Origin: an uncultured Prevotellaceae bacterium | Lineage (GTDB): Bacteria; Bacteroidota; Bacteroidia; Bacteroidales; Bacteroidaceae | Direction of reading: 5' to 3' | DNA length: 64,000 nt | Assembly (NCBI GenBank): GCA_946406435.1 | Contig: CAMJKP010000005.1 | Coordinates: 1-64,000, forward strand | Shown: piece after piece, positions 39,129-49,288 of the stretch | How positions within the stretch are numbered: position 1 is the first letter of the stretch | Layout: every line of letters begins with the position of its first letter | Notes under the pieces: model-generated | What the model was told of the DNA's origin: nothing | The model's database searches: none | Seen by the model: only the letters and a program-made list of their open reading frames with translations | Translations under genes and position numbers: made by a program

Positions 39129-41159
39129 ATGAATAAATTATATTTAACATTGTTGCTCCTTTTAGGAGTCTCTCTGACCAAGGCGGAAGATGGTCATTCG
39201 TTGTGGCTGAGAATGTCAAAGAATGATGCTCCTGCAAATGTCAGAACACAAGGAGTAAAGAAATCTGTAGTTGTTACTACCGCTACAAATGAGTTGAAGC
39301 AATACTGGAAGGGTGGGCAGATAATCCTCTCTCTAACAGGAAAATCAACAGACGATACATATTCCATCGGTAATGATAATGGCATCATTACCGTGACATC
39401 ATCTACAGAGAACGGACTTCTGTATGGTGCATATACCCTTTTGAGGTTGCAGCAGACGGGAGAGCAGGTGAAGGCTATGAACGATTCGCCTACTTCAAAT
39501 CTCCGTATTTTGAACCATTGGGATAATCCAAATGGTACTGTAGAGCGTGGCTTCTCTGGTAAGAGCATCTTTTGGAAAGAGAATGGTATGGCAGACCTTG
39601 AGATTGTCAAGGAGTATGGCCGTGCGTGTGCTTCTGTTGGCATCAATGCCACTGTGTTGAACAATGTGAATGCCAAGCCTTTGATGCTTGATACAAAGAA
39701 ACTCGCTGAGACCAAACGTATTGCAGATGCTTTGCGCCCTTACGGCATCAGGGTTTTCCTCTCAATCAACTTTGCTACACCGAAGGTTATAGGTGGTTTA
39801 GATACCGCGGATCCTCTTGATAAGAAAGTTGTTGAGTGGTGGAATAAGAAATGTGCAGAGATATACAAGAAGATTCCTGACTTCGGCGGTTTCCTTGTGA
39901 AGGCAAATTCGGAGGGTGAACCTGGTCCTATGGATTATGGAAGGAATCATGCAGATGGTGCGAACATGCTTGCTGATGCCCTGAATAATGGCTTCGAGTC
40001 TGTCAAGCATCCAGCCAATACTCCTAAGCCGATTGTGATGTGGCGTGCATTCGTATATTCTCCCAAGGGTACGGATCGTGCTTCTCAGGCATACGATGAG
40101 TTTATGCCACTTGACGGCCTGTTCCGTGAGAACGTGATTATACAGGTTAAGAACGGTCCTATTGACTTCCAGCCACGTGAACCGGTATCACCTTTGTTTT
40201 TCTCTTTGGAAAAGACTCCTGTGATGCCTGAGTTCCAGATTACTCAGGAATATACAGGTGAGAGCATCCACACATGTTTCCTTGCAAGTATGTGGAAGGA
40301 GTTCTTTGGTGTTGTAAAGAAGCATGCTCGTGTTAAGAAATATGATGCCGTGGCAGGTGTTGCCAATGTGGGCGATATGAGGAACTGGTGTGGAAGCGAT
40401 ATGACACAGGTGAACTGGTATGCCTTTGGTAGAATGGCATGGAATGATGCTATTACTCCGCAGCAGATAGCTGATGAGTGGCTGAAGATGACATACACAA
40501 CGAATAAGGCATTCGTTGAGCCTATGACAGAGGTGCTGATGGAGAGTAGGGAAGCGGTAGTAAGGTATATGATGCCTCTCGGTCTTCACCATATCTTTGC
40601 AGGAGGTCATCACTATGGTCCGGAGCCTTGGTGCGATCCAAAGGGATGGCGTGAGGATTGGAAGCCAAAGTACTATCACAAGGCAGACAAGACGGGAATA
40701 GGCTTTGACCGCACAATGAACGGTTCGCAGAATGTAAGGCAATATCCTGATGCCTTGTTTAATATATATAATAAGGTAGATGAATGTCCAGAACAGCTGT
40801 TGTTGTGGTTCCATCATGTGCCTTGGACTCATAAGATGCACAATGGTGAGACCTTGTGGGAGGCATTGTGTCATACCTACGACCATGGAGTTCGTCAGGC
40901 AGAGGCATTTGCCCGTATCTGGAATCAGATGAAACCATACGTGGATGCTGAGCGTTATGAGGCTCAGAAGCTCAATTTCGACCGTCAGGCAAAGGATGCG
41001 TGGTGGTGGAGAGATGCCTGTCTGCTGTATTTCCAGCAGTTCTCTGGCATGAAGCTACCTCTTGACTGTCCTGCACCAAAATATAAATTCGAGGATTTAC
41101 AGAAGTACAACCTGCCTATAGATAACTATACAAGGGCACCGTTTGAGAAGCTTCCGTAA
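39129..41159 (+). CDS. Alpha-glucuronidase, GH67
   Basis: 676 aa; 'GGFLVKANSEGEPGP', 'NVGDMRNWCGSDMTQVNWYAFGRMAW'. Confidence 0.93.
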   Translation: MNKLYLTLLLLLGVSLTKAEDGHSLWLRMSKNDAPANVRTQGVKKSVVVTTATNELKQYWKGGQIILSLTGKSTDDTYSIGNDNGIITVTSSTENGLLYGAYTLLRLQQTGEQVKAMNDSPTSNLRILNHWDNPNGTVERGFSGKSIFWKENGMADLEIVKEYGRACASVGINATVLNNVNAKPLMLDTKKLAETKRIADALRPYGIRVFLSINFATPKVIGGLDTADPLDKKVVEWWNKKCAEIYKKIPDFGGFLVKANSEGEPGPMDYGRNHADGANMLADALNNGFESVKHPANTPKPIVMWRAFVYSPKGTDRASQAYDEFMPLDGLFRENVIIQVKNGPIDFQPREPVSPLFFSLEKTPVMPEFQITQEYTGESIHTCFLASMWKEFFGVVKKHARVKKYDAVAGVANVGDMRNWCGSDMTQVNWYAFGRMAWNDAITPQQIADEWLKMTYTTNKAFVEPMTEVLMESREAVVRYMMPLGLHHIFAGGHHYGPEPWCDPKGWREDWKPKYYHKADKTGIGFDRTMNGSQNVRQYPDALFNIYNKVDECPEQLLLWFHHVPWTHKMHNGETLWEALCHTYDHGVRQAEAFARIWNQMKPYVDAERYEAQKLNFDRQAKDAWWWRDACLLYFQQFSGMKLPLDCPAPKYKFEDLQKYNLPIDNYTRAPFEKLP

Positions 41160-41316
41160 AAAAGACCTTTCCCTAACCCCTGACACATACTCCGATATTA
41201 TTAACATCGGACTTCCCATAAAAGGAGGGGAGTAGATACACTTTGTTGTAGTGGGGGATTGATGTTGAAAAAAAATACGAATTTGTTTCAATTTAATATT
41301 TTTTTTCAATATTGAC

Positions 41317-41347
41317 TTTGCAGATAGGAAAGAAATAACTACCTTTG
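41317..41347 (+). promoter_or_regulatory. Bacteroidetes promoter TTTG-N19-TACCTTTG
   Basis: Exact consensus and spacing upstream of the transporter. Confidence 0.75.
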
Positions 41348-41406
41348 CAAGAAATTCAAAAACAAAGAAAATCTTTAAACTATAAAAATAAATACTAAAC
41401 AATCAA

Positions 41407-42795
41407 ATGACAACAAACGAATCTAAGGGCTTTTATAAGCTGAGCTGGATTCAGCGAATCGGCTTTGGTTCTGGTGATTTGGCTCAGAACCTCATCTTTC
41501 AGGTAACATGTACTTACCTAACATTCTTCTTTACTGATATCTATGGACTTGATGCAGCTGCTGTTGCATTGATGTTTACTGTCGGTAACGTCTTGAACGT
41601 AATATGGGATCCTATTGTTGGTGCAATCATCGACAAGAGCAATCCAAAGTTCGGTAAGTATCGCTCATACTTGCTTTATGTAGGTGTGCCTCTGTCAATA
41701 TCTGCAATTCTCTGTTTCTATGATGGATTCAGGCCTTCTATTGTCTATGCGTATATCACATATATCGCAATGACATTGCTCTACACATTTATCAACGTGC
41801 CTTATGGCGCTTTGAATTCATCACTTACTCGTGATACTGATGAGATCACCATCCTTACATCTGTTCGTATGTTCATGGCTAATGTTGGTGGTTTGGCTGT
41901 AAACTCAGGTCTTCCTCTTGTTATCGGTCTCTTCGCAGTAGCTTCAGGTGATGAGTTGCCAAAGGACTCTCACGCTTGGTTCGTCACAATGTCTCTCTAT
42001 GCCATTGTAGGTATGGCACTCCTCATCTTCTGTTTTTCACAGTGTAAGGAACGTGTCGTTATGGACTCAAAGTCAAGTGAAGATGTAAAGATCAGCGACC
42101 TTTGGATGGAGTTCAAGGATAATGGCCCGCTTCGTGTCATTGCATTCTTCTTCATTACAGCATTTGCTATGATGTCAATCGGAAATGCTGCTGGTGCATA
42201 CTTCATCAACAGCAATATGCACGGAACAGCAACTGAGCTTTCTATCTTCATGGCGCTTGGTTCTCTTCCTTCATTCATCTTTATGCCACTTGTTCCTGCA
42301 ATCAAGAAGGCTATTGGCAAGAAGAATATGTTCTATGCTTTCCTTGGTTGTGCAATCCTCGGTATGGTAATGCTCTACGTTATTGCTAAGATGGATCAGC
42401 CAAGCATGACATGGATCTACATCGCACAGTTCATCAAGTCAACAGGTGTTATTGTTGCTACTGGTTATATGTGGGCTCTTGTTCCTGAGGTTATTTCTTA
42501 CGGCGAATGGAAGAGTGGAAAGCGTATCGCAGGTATCGTAAATGCTCTTACTGGTATCTTCTTCAAGGCTGGTATGACACTTGGTGGTATCGTTGCTCCT
42601 GCTGTTCTTGCATACGTAGCATACAACAAGGATAGCATTCAGCAGAGTCCAGAGGCAGAAGAAGGTATTCTCTGGCTTGTTTGTGTAATCCCTGCAATTC
42701 TTCTTGCTCTTGCTATGTTCATCATCTCTCGTTATCAGTTGACCGATGAGAAGATTGACGAGATCAACAAGGCAATCGAGGAAAGAAATAAGTAA
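41407..42795 (+). CDS. GPH-family (glycoside-pentoside-hexuronide) MFS transporter
   Basis: 'FGSGDLAQNLIFQVTCTYLTFFFTDIYGLD..WDPIVGAIIDKSNPKFGKYRSYLL'. Confidence 0.93.
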   Translation: MTTNESKGFYKLSWIQRIGFGSGDLAQNLIFQVTCTYLTFFFTDIYGLDAAAVALMFTVGNVLNVIWDPIVGAIIDKSNPKFGKYRSYLLYVGVPLSISAILCFYDGFRPSIVYAYITYIAMTLLYTFINVPYGALNSSLTRDTDEITILTSVRMFMANVGGLAVNSGLPLVIGLFAVASGDELPKDSHAWFVTMSLYAIVGMALLIFCFSQCKERVVMDSKSSEDVKISDLWMEFKDNGPLRVIAFFFITAFAMMSIGNAAGAYFINSNMHGTATELSIFMALGSLPSFIFMPLVPAIKKAIGKKNMFYAFLGCAILGMVMLYVIAKMDQPSMTWIYIAQFIKSTGVIVATGYMWALVPEVISYGEWKSGKRIAGIVNALTGIFFKAGMTLGGIVAPAVLAYVAYNKDSIQQSPEAEEGILWLVCVIPAILLALAMFIISRYQLTDEKIDEINKAIEERNK

Positions 42796-42804
42796 AAAGT
42801 CTGA

Positions 42805-42878
42805 TTAACAATTAATAATTAACATGCCTGCTGGAATGTGATTTCTTGAGCGAGCCTATGTTAATTATTAATTGTTAA
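42805..42878. repeat. Perfect 21-bp inverted repeat of 7-bp words
   Basis: ttaacaattaataattaacat / atgttaattattaattgttaa. Confidence 0.85.
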
Positions 42879-42919
42879 TTGTTAATTCAAAATTTAGGAA
42901 TCAAGCGAACTATAACTGA

Positions 42920-44050
42920 ATGAAGAAAATACTTTTATCAGCTGCGTTGCTTTGCTTTCTCAGCATTAATGCCCAGAACATGCAGCTTCGCAAACTGATT
43001 CCTGCAGAAAATATCCTTATCGGCGCCACAGTCAACCAATGGCTTGTGGCTGCCGATTTGGGGCTTTCGGAGCATCAGTTAAATGATCCAAGCTATAAGC
43101 TCGTCGGTAATCGTGATCAGATGAAGATAGAGATGAGCGTAGTACCGGGTGAGTTTAACTGTGTGACTGCCGAAAACTGCATGAAATCGGAGGTTATTTC
43201 ACCGAAGAAAGGCATTTATGATTTTGTTTTGGCCGATCAATTTGTGGAGTATGCGCAGAAGCATAATCTTGCAATTATAGGCCATGCTCCTATATGGCAC
43301 TCTCAGTGTGCAAGTTGGATTTGTCACAATGAGGATGGAAGTCTGGTAAGCAAAGAACAACTCAAGGAGAATATGCGTAACTATATCAATACCGTCTATG
43401 GACATTTCCGCGGAAAGATCAAGGGGTATGATGTAGCCAACGAATGTATCGAAGACGATGGCTCTTACCGTAACAGCGACTTCTATAAGATTATGGGGGA
43501 GGAATATATCGACTGGGCTTTCCAATGTGCACAGGAGGCCGACCCTAATGCAGAGCTTTATTACAACGACTATTCTATGGCTGAGCCTGGAAAGCGTGCA
43601 ACTGTAGTAAAGGTTATACAGCGTCTCAAGAGCAAGGGAATACGAATAGATGCTGTAGGCTTGCAGACTCATATCGGTATGGATTTCCCAGAATTTGAAG
43701 AATATGAGAAATCAGTCAAGGCATTCATTGATGCCGGTGTTGACGTTCAGCTAACAGAGACGGATATGTCAATTCTCCCGAATCCTTATACTGGTGCCGA
43801 TGTGGCTACCCGTTTCCAGTATTCACCGGAGAAGGATCCTTACAAGAATGGCATAACCAAGAAGCAGTTGAAACCTTGGCAGGATCGCTTCAAGCAGCTT
43901 TTTGACATCGTCAATAAGTATTCAAAGAACGTGAAGCGTGTTACTTTCTGGGGTGTAACGGATGCATCTTCTTGGAAGAATGATTTCCCAATCCCCGGTC
44001 GTACAGACTACCCATTGCCATTCGACCGCGATGGAAAGTTCAAGTTTTAA
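42920..44050 (+). CDS. Endo-1,4-beta-xylanase, GH10
   Basis: 'FNCVTAENCMKSEVI', 'GYDVANECIEDDG', 'VQLTETDMSI'. Confidence 0.95.
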   Translation: MKKILLSAALLCFLSINAQNMQLRKLIPAENILIGATVNQWLVAADLGLSEHQLNDPSYKLVGNRDQMKIEMSVVPGEFNCVTAENCMKSEVISPKKGIYDFVLADQFVEYAQKHNLAIIGHAPIWHSQCASWICHNEDGSLVSKEQLKENMRNYINTVYGHFRGKIKGYDVANECIEDDGSYRNSDFYKIMGEEYIDWAFQCAQEADPNAELYYNDYSMAEPGKRATVVKVIQRLKSKGIRIDAVGLQTHIGMDFPEFEEYEKSVKAFIDAGVDVQLTETDMSILPNPYTGADVATRFQYSPEKDPYKNGITKKQLKPWQDRFKQLFDIVNKYSKNVKRVTFWGVTDASSWKNDFPIPGRTDYPLPFDRDGKFKF

Positions 44051-44169
44051 ACAATAACATGTAAAATGAAAAGTGAAAAATTAAAATAACGCAGAAGCCT
44101 TAATGGGTAATCCGCATTCCGTTATTCATTTTTCATTAAAAAGTAAATTTTTAATTAACAATAACAACA

Positions 44170-45195
44170 ATGGAAGGAAAATTCTATCTTTGGCCAAAAG
44201 ACTATATGGCTGACCCATCTGTCCACGTTTGGAACGGAAGAGTGTATATATATCCATCTCACGACTGGGATGCTGGTGTTGGTGATGACGACTCTGGTGC
44301 TGAGTATGAGATGAAGGACTACCACGTTTTCTCAACTGATGACCTCGAGGCTGTATGCCGTGGTGAGAAGGAACTCGTGGATCATGGTTGCATCCTTGAC
44401 CTCAAGGATATTCCATGGGCAAGCCACCAGCTTTGGGACAATGATGTTCAGGAGAAGGACGGTAAGTATTTCATGTACTTCCCAGCAAAGGATAAGACTG
44501 ATATCTTCCGTACAGGTATCGCAGTATCTGACAAGCCAGAAGGTCCATTCGTTCCTTTGAAGGATCCTATGCATGGTTCATATTCTATCGACTATGCTGT
44601 GTTCAAGGATGAGGATGGTAAGTACTATTTCTACTTTGGTGGTATCTGGGGCGGTCAGCTTCAGTGGTACAAGGACAACAAAATTTCATTTAATGAGTCA
44701 GGTGTTGCAGCTCCACCTCCAGGAGACACAGATCCTATCGTTCCTGCTAAGAAGTCTGAGTCAGACGCTCTTCCATCACGTGTAGCACGTTTGGCTGACG
44801 ATATGCTTGGTTTTGCTGAGGATCCAAAGCCAGTAATCATTCTCGGTGAGGACGGCAAGCCATTGAAGGCAGACGATCCACATCGTTTCTTCGAGGCTTC
44901 ATGGATGCACAAGTATAAGGGCAAGTACTATTTCTCTTATTCAACAGGTGATACTCACATGATCTGCTATGCAATCGGTGATAACCCTTACGGTCCATTC
45001 ACTTACAAGGGAGTTGTGCTCACTCCTGTAAAGGCTGGTTGGACAACTCACCACTCAATCATTGAGTTCAAGGGCAAGTGGTATCTCTTCCATCACGATT
45101 CAGCTCCTTCTGGTGGCGTGAACAGCCTCCGTTCTTTGAAGGTTGCAGAGCTCCACTATAATGAGGATGGTACAATCCAGACAATTGAGGGCTAA
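44170..45195 (+). CDS. GH43 family beta-xylosidase/arabinofuranosidase
   Basis: 'MADPSVHVWNGRVYIYPSHDWD', 'FFEASWMHKYKGKYYFSYST', 'HHSIIEFKGKWYLFHHD'. Confidence 0.92.
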   Translation: MEGKFYLWPKDYMADPSVHVWNGRVYIYPSHDWDAGVGDDDSGAEYEMKDYHVFSTDDLEAVCRGEKELVDHGCILDLKDIPWASHQLWDNDVQEKDGKYFMYFPAKDKTDIFRTGIAVSDKPEGPFVPLKDPMHGSYSIDYAVFKDEDGKYYFYFGGIWGGQLQWYKDNKISFNESGVAAPPPGDTDPIVPAKKSESDALPSRVARLADDMLGFAEDPKPVIILGEDGKPLKADDPHRFFEASWMHKYKGKYYFSYSTGDTHMICYAIGDNPYGPFTYKGVVLTPVKAGWTTHHSIIEFKGKWYLFHHDSAPSGGVNSLRSLKVAELHYNEDGTIQTIEG

Positions 45196-45218
45196 TTTTA
45201 TTTCGTATATGATATTCG

Positions 45219-45262
45219 CATTCCCATCGACATTTTACGTGTCGGTGGGAATGTTTTTTTGT
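45219..45262 (+). terminator. Rho-independent terminator
   Basis: cattcccatcgaca..tgtcggtgggaatg + T7. Confidence 0.85.
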
Positions 45263-45378
45263 GATTTTTAACCAATATACGTGTTTTTACACTTAAACAC
45301 TTCTTTTTTTGTAATTTTATTCTACTTTGTAAATTAATTTTATTAATTTTGCAACCAACCCCAATTAAGTAAAAATTA

Positions 45379-47631
45379 TTGCACAACTTGAAGAGGTTTA
45401 TACTTTCGATAATAAGCTTAATGTTCTTAATGCCATTGCTTGCCAGTGACAAGAAGGATGTATTGGTTGTGTGCCCATTCCCTCTGTCGGGAACATGGGC
45501 TGTAAACACCCTTGAACCAATACACATGCTTGAGAACACAAGACCGGATCTCAGAATCTGGTCGGCTGTTATGCGAAACTCTTCTTTCAGGAGTGTTCAG
45601 GAATATGATGAGCAAGCCAAAACAATATTTAATCACTATTCTGCAAAGCGACCTGACCTTATCGTGATATTCGGTCCTGGAAACTATATCCTTGCAGATG
45701 ATTTCGAAAGGGCATGGCCTAATGTGCCAATGGTTCTGCTTGGAGAATTGAACTATGTCTGCACGAAAGACTATGTGTGCGACTCTATACCAAAGATTGC
45801 CTCTCATAGGATTCCGATGAAGACCTTTGCAAGGGGAAAGAATATGTCATTTGTGTATTCCCCTGTGTATATGAGTGAGACTATTGATCTCATTTGTAAG
45901 AACCAGCCATACGTAAAGAATCTGTATTTTATTACGGGACAGGAGTTTGTCGCTCGTGAGATAGAGCTGAACATGCATAAGGTTGCAAAGGCTCTGGGAT
46001 TCAGCTTTACGCCTCTTCATCCAGGTGAAATCATTTATCGTGACCTCCATGCTCTTGCTGCTGACAAGGATAAGAATACCACGGCATTCATTTATTGCAA
46101 TTGGCATTCAAAGTCAGATATGCGTGACCCTACTGTGCCATATATTGGTGTAAGACGTTCTTTGGAAAGGTTCAACCTTATGTATAGCATCTATTATACA
46201 ATAATTGATGCCGATTGTCAGACAGCAGGTTTCGTGTCTTATAACCATGCAGAATTCAAGAACACCTTACAAAGCATGGTATCTGCGGTAATAGATCGTG
46301 GAGAAAATCCGCGTAACATACCTTTTGTGACTATATCCAGAGATAAGCCTACGGTTAACTATCCAGTATTAAATCACTTTGGATTTGACCCGCGAGGACA
46401 TGAGGATGAATGGAATATTGTAAACCTTCCACCTACGATATGGCAGGAGTATCGTGTTATGGTCCTGTTGCTTGTCGTACTTGCTCTTTCCGGCTTTACA
46501 GTTCTTTTCTTCTTCCTCTACAAGAAGCAGAAGGCTTTGTTGGATTCTTCTGAGCGATACTATGCTCTTATCAATAATGCTCCGTTCAATTATAGTATTT
46601 CAGAACTGGTATATAATGATGCCGGAGAGATTACGGATATAATAGTTCGGAATAGCAACAACAGTTTAAAACAGAACATGGATAATCTTAAACTGTTTGT
46701 TGATGGTAAGAGCTTGATGGAGACTTTCCCTGTGTCAACCCCAAGATTTATAGGTCATATTGCAGCTGGCATAAGGGAAAAGCAGAAAACAATTCGATTC
46801 TCTCATGAGATGATAGAGATGAACTGCTATTATGAGATTCTTGTCATTCTCGGAAGGGAAGAGAATGTAATACACATCTTTTCCCTTGATACCACTCAGT
46901 TGATGGTGGCACAGAAAGAACTTCAGGCAGAAAAGGAAAAGGCTGAGCGCTCTGATCAGCTGAAGACTATGTTCGTGCAGAATGTGAGTCATGAGATTCG
47001 TACTCCTCTGAATGCTGTGGTTGGATTCTCCCAATTGCTATCCATGCCTGATGATGTGGTATCTCCTCAGGAGAAGGAAGACTATGTGAAGTATATACAG
47101 AACAACTCCGAACTGCTCATCATGCTTGTGAATGACATTCTCAGTATTGGTGACGTGGAGCGTGGGCAGTTTGTCGTGAACATCTCAGATGTGAAATGTA
47201 ATTATGTCTGTCAGCAGTCTATGAGGACAGCAGAGACACGATTGCCTGATGGTGTGAAACTTTACTATACAAGTGAAGTGGATGATGACTATACCATAAA
47301 GTCTGACGAGCATCGTATTCAGCAGGTTCTTGTCAACTTCCTTACCAATGCCTGCAAGCATACGGAGAAGGGCGAGATACATGTGCATTCATCATTAACA
47401 GAAAAGCCGGGTATGATTACGTTCTCCGTAACTGATACCGGTACTGGTGTGCCTGCCGACGAGGCTGAGCATATCTTCGAGCGCTTCACCAAGCTGAATG
47501 CCTTCAAACAAGGTGCCGGACTGGGTCTTAGCATCTGCAAGAATATTGCGACCATCCTCAAAGGTGATGTTCATCTTGATACGTCATATACAAATGGTGC
47601 AAGGTTTGTTTTCCTGTTGCCGCTTGATTAA
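45379..47631 (+). CDS. Sensor histidine kinase with periplasmic binding-protein-like sensor
   Basis: 'MFVQNVSHEIRTPLNAVVGFSQLL' H-box, 'VLVNFLTNACKHTEKG' N-box, 'GAGLGLSICKNIA'; TTG start. Confidence 0.9.
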   Translation: MHNLKRFILSIISLMFLMPLLASDKKDVLVVCPFPLSGTWAVNTLEPIHMLENTRPDLRIWSAVMRNSSFRSVQEYDEQAKTIFNHYSAKRPDLIVIFGPGNYILADDFERAWPNVPMVLLGELNYVCTKDYVCDSIPKIASHRIPMKTFARGKNMSFVYSPVYMSETIDLICKNQPYVKNLYFITGQEFVAREIELNMHKVAKALGFSFTPLHPGEIIYRDLHALAADKDKNTTAFIYCNWHSKSDMRDPTVPYIGVRRSLERFNLMYSIYYTIIDADCQTAGFVSYNHAEFKNTLQSMVSAVIDRGENPRNIPFVTISRDKPTVNYPVLNHFGFDPRGHEDEWNIVNLPPTIWQEYRVMVLLLVVLALSGFTVLFFFLYKKQKALLDSSERYYALINNAPFNYSISELVYNDAGEITDIIVRNSNNSLKQNMDNLKLFVDGKSLMETFPVSTPRFIGHIAAGIREKQKTIRFSHEMIEMNCYYEILVILGREENVIHIFSLDTTQLMVAQKELQAEKEKAERSDQLKTMFVQNVSHEIRTPLNAVVGFSQLLSMPDDVVSPQEKEDYVKYIQNNSELLIMLVNDILSIGDVERGQFVVNISDVKCNYVCQQSMRTAETRLPDGVKLYYTSEVDDDYTIKSDEHRIQQVLVNFLTNACKHTEKGEIHVHSSLTEKPGMITFSVTDTGTGVPADEAEHIFERFTKLNAFKQGAGLGLSICKNIATILKGDVHLDTSYTNGARFVFLLPLD

Positions 47632-47685
47632 TCACGAATTACCTAGATAGTATATGGTAAATAATTCGTGGTTATGTGCTATCCG

Positions 47686-47972
47686 CAAATGCCAATAGCG
47701 CTCCGAAGGGGCAAAAGCTCATAGCCCAGGGTAACACCCTGGGGGAATTAGGAGGGTGTCGTGCTAACGCCCTGTAAGGGCAAAAGCCCTAATAAAAACC
47801 AAATTCTTTTGCCCTTTGGCTTTCCCTTCGGCCGCCGACCTCTTCGACGTTCAGGGCGAAAATTCCGACCTCTATGTACCTAGGGCGATGACCTAGGCTA
47901 TGAGTTGTAAGCCTTTCAGGCTATCCCTTCGGTTGCCGACCTCTTCGACGTTCAGGCAACCTTTGCGGAACT
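47686..47972. repeat. Composite intergenic element of several GC hairpins with internal direct repeats
   Basis: cccagggtaacaccctggg, cctagggcgatgacctagg; direct repeat 'tcccttcggyygccgacctcttcgacgttcagg' twice. Confidence 0.75.
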
Positions 47973-47999
47973 TTCAAAAATAGAATTTATTATAAATAT

Positions 48000-49130
48000 T
48001 TGTTTTTATATATGAAGATGGAATCTAAATGCAGAAAGGCTTTGTTAAGTTTTTCTTTCGCTATGATGGCTATGACAGCCACAGCGCAGAATGTTTCAAC
48101 AATCAAACAGGCAGGTAAAACTATTCCTGCAACAGACGGTAATATTCAGTATGTAGGTCGTGTAAGCTTCCGTAATCCTAAATCGCCTTCTTTCACATTC
48201 CCAGGCGTACAGATTCGTGCTGCCTTCACCGGTACATCCCTAAAGATGATAGCCAAGCCGAAGAGTGGTTATTTCATGGTGCGTATAGATGGTAGCAAGG
48301 CTTTCAAGGTGGGTTTCAACTCAGAACGTGACTCTGTCGTATCTCTTGCTGCTGCTCTTCCTGAAGGACGACATGAGGTGAACGCTATGTATGTCACTGA
48401 AGGCTATGAGCGCATTGGAGAGTTCCGTGGTTTCATACTTGATGAGAATGCGAAGATGCTCGAGGCTCCTGCTATGCCAGAGAGAAAAATAGAGTTTATT
48501 GGTAATTCCATTACATGCGGCTATGGGGTAGAGGACACAGATCGCGCGGATCATTTTCAGGATGAGACATGCAACCATTACTATACATATGCAAACCTAA
48601 CGGCACAGGCTCTTGGCGCTATCCATCAGGTAGTGGCCCGTAGTGGTATTGGTGTGTATCGTTGCTATGACGGTCCTGTTACGGGTGATTCCATCAATAT
48701 GAATACGGAATATACGCATACTCTTCTCTATGACAAAACAGAGAACTGGGATTTCTCCCGATATACTCCGCAGCTTGTTTGCATTAATCTTGGAACTAAC
48801 GATACAAGTACCAAGGGTGCTGATTCAAAGCTTCTGAAGCAGGGATATGTAAATCTAGTAAAGCAAGTGCGCGACCATTATCCAAAGGCAAAAATAGTGC
48901 TTCTGAGTGGTTCTATGATGGGTGACGATGCTCTCATACTTGCCAAGAAAACTATGGATGAGGTTATGAATGAGGCTCATATGAAAGGTGACAAGGAAAT
49001 CTATCGCTTTGATATGAGTTTCCAAACAGGTGACCTCGGTTATGGTGCAGACTGGCATCCAAGCTTGGCACAGCATCAGAAAATGGCTTCTGAGTTGATT
49101 CCGTTCCTAAAGAAACTAATGAACTGGTAA
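48000..49130 (+). CDS. SGNH/GDSL acetyl-xylan esterase, CE2-like
   Basis: Jelly-roll N-terminus then 'IEFIGNSITCGYGVED', 'VCINLGTNDTS', 'YGADWHPSLAQHQKMA'; mature start probably 48012. Confidence 0.88.
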   Translation: MFLYMKMESKCRKALLSFSFAMMAMTATAQNVSTIKQAGKTIPATDGNIQYVGRVSFRNPKSPSFTFPGVQIRAAFTGTSLKMIAKPKSGYFMVRIDGSKAFKVGFNSERDSVVSLAAALPEGRHEVNAMYVTEGYERIGEFRGFILDENAKMLEAPAMPERKIEFIGNSITCGYGVEDTDRADHFQDETCNHYYTYANLTAQALGAIHQVVARSGIGVYRCYDGPVTGDSINMNTEYTHTLLYDKTENWDFSRYTPQLVCINLGTNDTSTKGADSKLLKQGYVNLVKQVRDHYPKAKIVLLSGSMMGDDALILAKKTMDEVMNEAHMKGDKEIYRFDMSFQTGDLGYGADWHPSLAQHQKMASELIPFLKKLMNW

Positions 49131-49284
49131 CCGACCCACCCCCATACCCCTCCCGTAAAGGGAGGGGAGTAGATACGTTATGAGGGGTGTTGAGGTCTAT
49201 TAAATATAATATTTATCACCCTTTGATTAGTAATACTAATTACTCCCCGCCCTTTATGGGAGGGGGTAGGGGGGTGGGTCTTTT
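49131..49284. repeat. GC-rich inverted repeat (gacccaccccc ... gggggtgggtc)
   Basis: gacccacccccatacccctccc / gggagggggtaggggggtgggtc; T-run follows. Confidence 0.8.
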
Positions 49285-49288
49285 GTGT

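Noticed and set aside
40188-40886. 232-aa minus-strand ORF
   Set aside because: Antisense within GH67.
41160-41235. Small RNA gene downstream of GH67
   Set aside because: More simply explained as a GC-rich terminator-type repeat like those at 18317 and 49131.
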